A DNA stretch of 64,000 bases. Source: CAZBME01 sp964645835 (lineage in GTDB: Bacteria; Desulfobacterota; Syntrophia; Syntrophales; UBA8958). The DNA lies in the NCBI GenBank assembly GCA_964645835.1, contig CAZYDG010000032.1, forward strand, positions 1 through 64,000. The letters run 5' to 3'. Below, piece after piece: positions 58,021-64,000 of the stretch. Each line of letters begins with the position of its first letter. Within the stretch, counting starts at the first letter, position 1. The notes below the pieces were generated by a model. That model did not search any database and was not told the origin of the DNA. It saw only the letters and a program-made list of their open reading frames with translations. Position numbers and translations under genes: made by a program.

Positions 58021-59890
58021 CTAGCAGGCTCTTGTATTGGCAATGGTTGTGTACTCTTTGACTGTATTTACAATTGCTGTCCGTGAGATTCCTTCATAAT
58101 CAAGCAGTTCCTCCGGTTTCCCACTTCTGGGCATCTCCCGGACGCATAACGAGAAGAAGGGAACTGCCTTAGAGCTCAAGGCGTAGCGAACCGCTTCTCC
58201 GATTCCCCCGGCGGCGTAATGATCTTCCACCGTGATGATCGCACCGGTAGCGGCAGACGCTTCTCGAAGCGCCGCTTCATTGAGCGGTTTGATGCTGTAA
58301 AGGTCGATGACGCGAATGAAAATCCCTTCACTGCATAAAATCTCATGGGCCGCCAGGGCCTCATGAATGGTGATTCCTGCCCCGATGACCGTAGCGACGT
58401 CCTTGTTACTTTGCCGGAGTACTTTGCACCCCCCGATGGGGAAAGTTTCATCCGGTCCGTAGATAATGGGGGTTTCCTTCCTTGTCATGCGGATGTACAC
58501 GATACCTTCATGTTCCGTGGCCTCTTCAACAAGTTTTTCGGCGGAAACCGCGTCCGACGGGTATAGGACGACACTGTTGAGAATTGTACGGAACTGGGCA
58601 ATATCTTCCAGCCCCATCTGGGATGGTCCGTCCTCGCCGATCGATACGCCGGCGTGCGATCCGACGAACTTGATATTTGCACTGGAGTACCGGGCCATCC
58701 TGATCTGGTCGAAGGCGCGGGTAAAAAACGCTGCAAATGTGGAGACGAAAGGAACTTTACCCCGGCGGGAAAGCCCCATTGCCGTGCCTACCATGTTCTG
58801 CTCGGCGATATACATCTCGAAAAACCGATCCGGGTAAGCTTCTTGAAATATTTCCGCGTAGGTGGAATTGCTTACTTCGCCGTCCAGGCAGACGATGGCG
58901 GGAAACTTCGGATAGATCCTTGCCAGGGCATTGCCATAGGCCCTGCGGGTGGCGACAGGCACATTCGCCGGGTAATCAACCTTCGAAACAAGGCGTGGCG
59001 GGGGAAGAGCTCTTGGCATTATACTTTCCGGCCGGGATATTTCCCCACGGACAGATTTGTCAATCTCTCCAAGTTCTTCGATGGCCCGGTTGCAATCCTC
59101 CTCATTGAGCGGTTTTCCATGCCACCCGTTTTTGTTCTCGATGAATGAGATCCCTTTCCCCTTGATCGTTTTTCCGATCAGCATGGCCGGTTGATCCTTC
59201 ACCATAATGGCTTCTTGATAGGCGGCCAGAATATCGGTGACGGAATGGCCGTCAAACACCAGTGTCTTCCATCCGAATGAAGATATCCTGGTTTCATAGG
59301 CTGCAAGATCCCATCCATACATGGTTTCCCCCCGCTGACCCAGCCTGTTCACATCGAGAATGCCAATCAGGTTGTCCAACTTGTAATGCGCTGCAATCTG
59401 GATTGCTTCCCACATGGAACCCTCGGCCATTTCGCTGTCCCCGAGAAGGACATAAGTCCGGTAAGGCAGGTTGTCGAGATATTTTGCATTGAGCGCCATT
59501 CCCAGGCCAATAGCCAGACCTTGCCCCAGGGAGCCGGTTGCCGCTTCGGCGTAGCGAAAGGACGAGGTGGGATGGCCTTCCAGAGGGCTGCCGAATTTGC
59601 GGAAGGTCAGAAGATCCTCTTCCGAAAGTCTTCCAGCAGCGGCCCAGAGTGCATAGTAAAGCGGGGATGCATGCCCTTTGGAAAAGATCAGCCGGTCGTT
59701 GTTTGGGTATTCAGGATTGATCTGCATCGAATCGAAAGATATCGCCGAAGAGAAGGCAGGTCATCAGTTCCGCAGCGGACAGAGATGAGGTCAAATGGCC
59801 GGACCCGGCCCTGGTCGTCATCAAGAGGATATCATAGCGAATCAATCTTGTTAATTTCTCAATCTTTTTTGTTAGTTCTTGAAGATTCAT
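58021..59890 (-). CDS. tkt: Transketolase, interrupted by a frameshift near the 5' end
   Basis: A thiamine-diphosphate enzyme moving two-carbon units in the pentose phosphate pathway. The main frame (58021-59727) covers RLIFSKGHASPLYYALWAA, the ThDP motif GDSEMAEGSMWEAIQIA...DVNRLGQ, the central pyrimidine domain (EMYIAEQNMVGTAMGLS) and the C-terminal domain. About 55 N-terminal residues lie in another frame: ATG 59890 with GAGAGGAAA, reading MNLQELTKKIEKLTRL, SGHLTSSLSAAELMTCLLFG and FRFDADQS before TGA at 59711-59713. Removing one base near 59714-59720 joins the parts as FRFDADQ-PEYPNNDRLIFSK, a normal transketolase of about 622 residues. Either a recent inactivating indel or a sequencing error; an internal ATG at 59727 would give an enzyme lacking part of the cofactor-binding domain. 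Confidence 0.85.
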
Positions 59891-59925
59891 CCCATTTTCC
59901 TCTCATTTAGCTTACCTGGTTCAGG

Positions 59926-60579
59926 CTAACTCTCCGATTTTTTCCGGAGGATGACACGAGCCGGAGCGGCATCGGCATCCATAATTTTCAACGGCAGGCA
60001 GATCATCTCGTAACGGCCCGGCGTGACCAAAGAGAGATCAACTCCCTCGATGATCAATATCCCCGCTTTGAGCAGGATTCTGTGCACGTCCGGACCGTTT
60101 TTTTGATAGCCCCCTACGGACAGATAGTCCACACCGACGGCCTTGACACCACGAGCAGCCATAAACATCGCTGCGTCTTCCTCCAGGTAGATGAATTCTT
60201 TGTCAAACGTATCCTTGTGAAGGATTTGCTTGATCGAATTGGCCGTTCGCAAAAGGATCCTTTCCCCATTTTCGATATTATGGCCGGCAAGGTCCTTTTC
60301 TTTAACGGATTTAGTCGACACGATTTCGAGTACCCTCACTTCACCGATCAGCAGGTGCAACGGGATGTGGTCGATTCCCCAAGCGCCACTCAAGAAATGA
60401 ACAGGGGCATCCACATGAGTTCCGGAGTGGACACCCATAACCACGCGGGAAAGATTGACCGTGTCGCCTTTATCCATGTCGCGGACACGTTCAATGAGGA
60501 CGGATGGATCGCCCGGCCAGTGCAGCATACCAGTTTTCAGGGTTGTGGAAACGTCAAACCATGCGTTAATGTTATTCAT
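59926..60579 (-). CDS. Cyclase-family metal hydrolase (kynurenine formamidase-like)
   Basis: A 217-residue cyclase/formamidase-fold protein with the HxGTHxD metal motif as GVHSGTHVDAPVHF, preceded by DVSTTLKTGMLHWPGDPSV and followed by the RTANS, DYLSVGGYQ and LKAGILIIEGVDLSLV segments. Members hydrolyse cyclic amides or formyl-kynurenine, and many are of unknown substrate. It sits inside the pentose-phosphate operon between zwf and tkt, where a sugar-lactone or cyclic-ester hydrolysis would be an attractive role, but that is inference. The start ATG 60579 has GGGGAGA in front; ATG 60609 is inside zwf. Confidence 0.82.
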   Translation of the reverse strand: MNNINAWFDVSTTLKTGMLHWPGDPSVLIERVRDMDKGDTVNLSRVVMGVHSGTHVDAPVHFLSGAWGIDHIPLHLLIGEVRVLEIVSTKSVKEKDLAGHNIENGERILLRTANSIKQILHKDTFDKEFIYLEEDAAMFMAARGVKAVGVDYLSVGGYQKNGPDVHRILLKAGILIIEGVDLSLVTPGRYEMICLPLKIMDADAAPARVILRKKSES

Positions 60580-60598
60580 TGCATCTCCCCTTTTGCCT

Positions 60599-62140
60599 TC
60601 AGCAGACATGTCCCCCGAAACCTTTTTCCTCCACCGGAAAGATTGACGGAGTCAACCAGGTCCGGCCATCCCGGGCAATAAGAACTGCCGCCGGTTCCAC
60701 GTTCATAGTTCCGGCAGGATAGTTGGGAAAATCGGGTGACGCTGACTGCTCCCATGCCTCCAGGATCGGCGTAAGGACTGACCATGCCGCCTCGATCTGG
60801 TCAGCGCGTTTGAACAATGTTCCATCGCCGAGGATGACATCCATGAGCAGCGTTTCATAGGCATCCGGCGGTTCGGCCTTGAAGGCCTCACGGTAGCAGA
60901 AAGCCATTTCCACAGTGCTCAGATGGACGTCCAGTCCGGGCCGTTTGGCCTGGAAGCTCAGCAGAATCCCCTCGGCGGGTTGAATCCGGATCAGCAGGCG
61001 GTTAGGCTGAAAGTCCCGGATTGCCGTGGCTGGAAAGGACTGGTGCGGCACTGGTCTGAACTGGATGGAGACCTCAGAGATGCGTGCCGGTAGCCGCTTG
61101 CCGGTGAGAAGGTAAAACGGGACATCCTGCCATCGCCAGTTGTCAATGAGGAATTTTACCGCGGCAAATGTTTCTGTCTCCGAATCGGGACTGACTCCGG
61201 GCTCTTCCCGGTAAGCCGGGACACGTTTCCCATCGATCCATCCTGCGCCATACTGCCCTCGAGCAGCATACTCATGGATGTGATCGGGGTGGATCGGGCG
61301 AATGGCGTGCAGAACATCGATCTTCTTGTTCCTGATTTCATCCGCGTCAAAGGAAACCGGCGGTTCCATAGCGATCAGGCAGAGGATCTGGCTCAGATGA
61401 TTCTGGATCATGTCCCGAAGGGCGCCGGTATGGTCGTAATACGTTCCGCGATGCTCTATTCCCACCTGTTCAGCCACCGTAATCTGGACGTTGTCGATGT
61501 ACCGGCGGTCCCAGATCGGCTCAAAAAGGGCGTTGGCAAAGCGAAATGCCAGAATATTCTGCACCGTTTCCTTTCCCAGATAATGATCGATACGGAAGAT
61601 CTGCACTTCGTTAAATGCAGCCGTGAGAATCCGGTTCAGTTCCCGGGCTGACGCCAGATCTCGCCCAAAGGGCTTTTCCACCACGATGCGGGCGTTTTTG
61701 CAAGCCCGCGCCAGGCCGGCTATCTCCATCTGCTCGGGAATAACCCCGATCATCTCGGGTGGAGTTGCCAGGTAATAAAGCCGGATAATCTCTGAATTCC
61801 ATTTTTTTTCCATCTCTTGAAAATATTGTCCCAGTGCGGCATAGCAGCCGGGGTTCATGAAATCGGCCATCCGATAAGACAGAAAGGAGGCGAATTTCCT
61901 CCACGCTTCATTATCTGGTTTGCCATGGCGGGAAAACTGTTCGACACCGTTCCGGAGGCGCTGGCGGAACGCCTTATCGCTCATCGGTTTCATGTCGATT
62001 CCGATGATCTCGAACCGCTCCGGCAGCCAGTGGTCCACAAAGAGGCTGTAGAGAGCCGGGATCAGCTTGCGCCAGGTCAAATCACCGCCGGCGCCGAAGA
62101 TGACGATTGCCACGGGACTTGTGTGGATTGACGTCTCCAT
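60599..62140 (-). CDS. zwf: Glucose-6-phosphate 1-dehydrogenase
   Basis: A 513-residue enzyme oxidising glucose-6-phosphate to 6-phosphogluconolactone with NADP or NAD. The coenzyme site is VIFGAGGDLTWRKLIPAL (GAGGDL in place of GASGDL), followed by the substrate motif RIDHYLGKETVQN with the catalytic His region, and VQITVAEQVGIEHRGTYYD. The C-terminal half (FQPNRLLIRIQPAEGILL) is normal. It is three bases downstream of gnd. No gluconolactonase (pgl) is adjacent. Confidence 0.95.
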   Translation of the reverse strand: METSIHTSPVAIVIFGAGGDLTWRKLIPALYSLFVDHWLPERFEIIGIDMKPMSDKAFRQRLRNGVEQFSRHGKPDNEAWRKFASFLSYRMADFMNPGCYAALGQYFQEMEKKWNSEIIRLYYLATPPEMIGVIPEQMEIAGLARACKNARIVVEKPFGRDLASARELNRILTAAFNEVQIFRIDHYLGKETVQNILAFRFANALFEPIWDRRYIDNVQITVAEQVGIEHRGTYYDHTGALRDMIQNHLSQILCLIAMEPPVSFDADEIRNKKIDVLHAIRPIHPDHIHEYAARGQYGAGWIDGKRVPAYREEPGVSPDSETETFAAVKFLIDNWRWQDVPFYLLTGKRLPARISEVSIQFRPVPHQSFPATAIRDFQPNRLLIRIQPAEGILLSFQAKRPGLDVHLSTVEMAFCYREAFKAEPPDAYETLLMDVILGDGTLFKRADQIEAAWSVLTPILEAWEQSASPDFPNYPAGTMNVEPAAVLIARDGRTWLTPSIFPVEEKGFGGHVC

Positions 62141-62143
62141 GGT

Positions 62144-63556
62144 TCAGTCTTTCTCCCAATTCGTATGAAATATTCCCTTTTGATCCACCCGTTCGTAAGT
62201 ATGAGCCCCAAAATAATCACGCTGGGCCTGAATGAGGTTGGCTGGCAGCCGGGTGCTGCGGCAGCCGTCGAAATAGGCCAGGGCCGCCATCATTGCCGGA
62301 GCCGGGATGCCAAGATTGGCCGCCCAACAGACCGTATCTCTCAGGCTGCGCTGGCATCTTAGAGCTGTTTCCACCATACGGGGTTGCAGGAGCAGATTGG
62401 AAATATCCGGATGATTCTCATAGCTCGCTCGGATATCCTCCAGGATGGCGGCCCGGATGATGCAGCCCCCCCGCCAGATCCTTGCAACATCGGCCAGACT
62501 CAGATCGTATCCGTAGGGGTCGGCCTTGCGCAGAAGGTCCATTCCCTGAGCATAGATCATCAGGAATCCGGCCTCTAATGCCTTTTCCAACCCATCGATA
62601 AAGTCTTCCTTAGAGCCCCGAAACATGCCATCTTGTACCGGAAAAAGTCTGCTTGCCGTTTCCCGATCCTGCCGGTAGACAGAAAGGTCACGGGCTGAAA
62701 CCGCGGCATCGATGACGGGAGCAGGGACCTGCAGGTCCATCGCCGCCTGGGAAGTCCACTTTCCCGTTCCCTTCTGCAGAGCCTCATCGCGAATCGCATC
62801 GATAAGGCACTTGCCTGTCTTCTCATCCGTTTGCCGAAAAATATGGGCGGTGATCTCAATCAAGTAGGAATGAAATGAACCATCATTCCATCTCTCATAG
62901 ATCTTGGCCATTTCACTGTCATTAAAGTTAAGCCCCCGCCTCATCAGGTCATAGGTTTCGGCAATCAGTTCCATAAGGCCGTATTCGATGCCATTATGGA
63001 CCATCTTGACGAAGTGTCCCGCCGATCCAGGACCCAGATAGGCACAACAGGGGTCCTCTTCGACATGGGCGGAAATCTCCTCAAACAGATTCTGCACGCA
63101 CTTATAAGCTTCCAGTGGGCCGCCGGGCATGATGCTCGGACCATGGCGGGCGCCATGCTCGCCGCCGGAGACGCCCACGCCCAGAAGCCTGATACCTAGT
63201 TTGTCCAGTGTCTTCTGTCTTGTATCGGTATCGGTGAAGTGGGAGTTGCCGCAGTCAATGAGAATATCGTTCGCCTTCAGATGGGGGAGCAGATCCCTGA
63301 TTACCCGGTCTACGATGGGACCTGCCGGGACAAGCATGATGACAGCCCGTGGCGGGGCGAGCAGGGATAGGCATTCATCCGGGCTCCCGGCACCCCGGAT
63401 GGTCCTGCCTGCCCCTTCAAGGGCGAGGGCATGGACCCTGGCCGGGTCCTTATCATAGCCGACTACCGAATGTCCGTGATCGGCCATGTTCAGAAGCAGG
63501 TTCCGCCCCATGACACCGAGACCTACGACACCGATTTCATACTTTTGCTTATTCAT
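62144..63556 (-). CDS. gnd: 6-phosphogluconate dehydrogenase, decarboxylating
   Basis: A 470-residue enzyme making ribulose-5-phosphate and CO2 from 6-phosphogluconate. EIGVVGLGVMGRNLLLNMADHG is the nucleotide site, GVSGGEHGARHGPSIMPGG the substrate loop, VKMVHNGIEYGLMELIAE carries the catalytic Lys, and FHTNWEKD is the family C-terminus. The full length marks the classical long Gnd, not the short GndA form. Translation starts at ATG 63556, about 30 bp after the nuoN stop, and zwf follows three bases after its own stop. Confidence 0.95.
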   Translation of the reverse strand: MNKQKYEIGVVGLGVMGRNLLLNMADHGHSVVGYDKDPARVHALALEGAGRTIRGAGSPDECLSLLAPPRAVIMLVPAGPIVDRVIRDLLPHLKANDILIDCGNSHFTDTDTRQKTLDKLGIRLLGVGVSGGEHGARHGPSIMPGGPLEAYKCVQNLFEEISAHVEEDPCCAYLGPGSAGHFVKMVHNGIEYGLMELIAETYDLMRRGLNFNDSEMAKIYERWNDGSFHSYLIEITAHIFRQTDEKTGKCLIDAIRDEALQKGTGKWTSQAAMDLQVPAPVIDAAVSARDLSVYRQDRETASRLFPVQDGMFRGSKEDFIDGLEKALEAGFLMIYAQGMDLLRKADPYGYDLSLADVARIWRGGCIIRAAILEDIRASYENHPDISNLLLQPRMVETALRCQRSLRDTVCWAANLGIPAPAMMAALAYFDGCRSTRLPANLIQAQRDYFGAHTYERVDQKGIFHTNWEKD

Positions 63557-63586
63557 GGTTTCTCACCATTAATTGTATAATGCGCC

Positions 63587-64000
63587 TTATCCGAATGGCT
63601 GCAGGGCTGAAATCGCCTCCAGGATGGGACCGGGATAGATCCCCAATCCCAAAATCATAGCGGTGAGTATTACCAGGGTCACTACCCCTGCCGGCATGAA
63701 CGCAGCGGCAACTGTGACCGCTGCTGTTGGAGGGTTGTACAGTGTGACCAGGACCCGCAGATAATAAAAAAGCCCTATGGCACTAGTGACAATAAGCGTT
63801 CCAACGGGGATCCAGAGGAAGCTTCCGACCCCGGCCGCCAGGACGGTAAATTTACCGATGAACCCGACAGTCAGAGGGATCCCCGCCAGGGACAGCAGTA
63901 TGGCAGTGAAAGCACCTGCAAGCCAGGGCCTTCGAAAGAAAAGCCCCCGGTAGTCATCGAGCAGGCCGGCATCCCGCTTCGGACCGGAGAGAAGAGTAAC
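63587..64000 (-). CDS. nuoN: NADH-quinone oxidoreductase subunit N, C-terminal part (partial)
   Basis: The frame open to the window edge encodes the last 137 residues of a proton-pumping complex I subunit: WLAGAFTAILLSLAGIPLT and VGFIGKFTVLAAG, then SAIGLFYYLRVLVTLYN, and a final helix ending EAISALQPFG before the TAA. LSLAGIPLTVGFIGKF and IGLFYYLR are conserved NuoN motifs. The N-terminal part lies beyond the window. The gnd gene follows it by 30 bp on the same strand, so the pentose phosphate genes may be read from the nuo operon. Menaquinone, made by the genes at 13-22 kb, is the likely electron acceptor. Confidence 0.9.
   Translation of the reverse strand, partial: VTLLSGPKRDAGLLDDYRGLFFRRPWLAGAFTAILLSLAGIPLTVGFIGKFTVLAAGVGSFLWIPVGTLIVTSAIGLFYYLRVLVTLYNPPTAAVTVAAAFMPAGVVTLVILTAMILGLGIYPGPILEAISALQPFG

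Noticed and set aside
58700..59890. Programmed frameshift in transketolase
   Set aside because: No slippery heptamer, stimulatory hairpin or internal Shine-Dalgarno near 59714-59720; indel or sequencing error is simpler.

Overview
The window looks like a chromosomal segment of a Gram-negative anaerobe of the deltaproteobacterial type (Desulfobacterota, most like Syntrophales). The pointers are an outer membrane (MltA, LpxH, a beta-barrel protein ending in Phe), a classical menaquinone operon, a pair of class III CoA-transferases of the BbsE/BbsF kind, a sigma-54 activator, an Acr3-type arsenic cluster, and intergenic DNA crowded with several dispersed palindromic repeat families. The lineage is an inference from gene content; no marker gene here fixes it.

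Layout. 1-4200: a possible transposase start, a GNAT acetyltransferase, a hybrid PAS histidine kinase and lytic transglycosylase MltA. 4600-11600: a TPR/beta-barrel outer-membrane protein followed by a 1777-residue exported FecR/Ig-repeat protein, probably a surface-display pair. 12000-22500: a glycine-zipper lipoprotein, then gloA-menF-menD-menB-menC-menE-menH-menA, a tightly packed operon running from chorismate to demethylmenaquinone. 22600-28400: a MarR regulator, a molybdopterin oxidoreductase, a PAS protein, a cupin, a methyltransferase and a ferritin-like protein. 28600-31400: the CoA-transferase pair on the minus strand. 32000-43800: housekeeping genes (trpS, scpA, scpB, rluB, HU/IHF, an M50 protease, a transglutaminase-like protein with an ABC exporter, lpxH), then speB and a pyruvoyl arginine decarboxylase, which together make putrescine from arginine. 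43907: initiator tRNA. 44463-51514: a sigma-54 activator next to a catabolic operon (GntP permease, two hydroxyacyl dehydrogenases, a beta-keto acid cleavage enzyme, a threonine-dehydrogenase-like SDR), with a clear -24/-12 promoter and matching upstream sites. 52300-56900: small thiol proteins, an ECF sigma factor and an ars cluster. 57000-64000 (minus strand): the 3' end of nuoN, gnd, zwf, a cyclase, a frameshifted transketolase and an unknown exported protein.

The most unusual structure is in the menaquinone operon. A small ORF encoding a DUF559 (VSR/PD-(D/E)XK-like) nuclease domain lies between 40-bp inverted repeats that differ at one base, and it is inserted at the very 5' end of menC. 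It now reads in frame into menC, whose own start codon appears to be gone. Arrays of the same palindrome occur without the nuclease just upstream (17387-17545) and before mltA (2663-2940). I read this as a nuclease-associated mobile repeat system. Two further dispersed repeat families (called A and B here, about 150-200 bp, with four or five copies each) fill most of the longer intergenic gaps.
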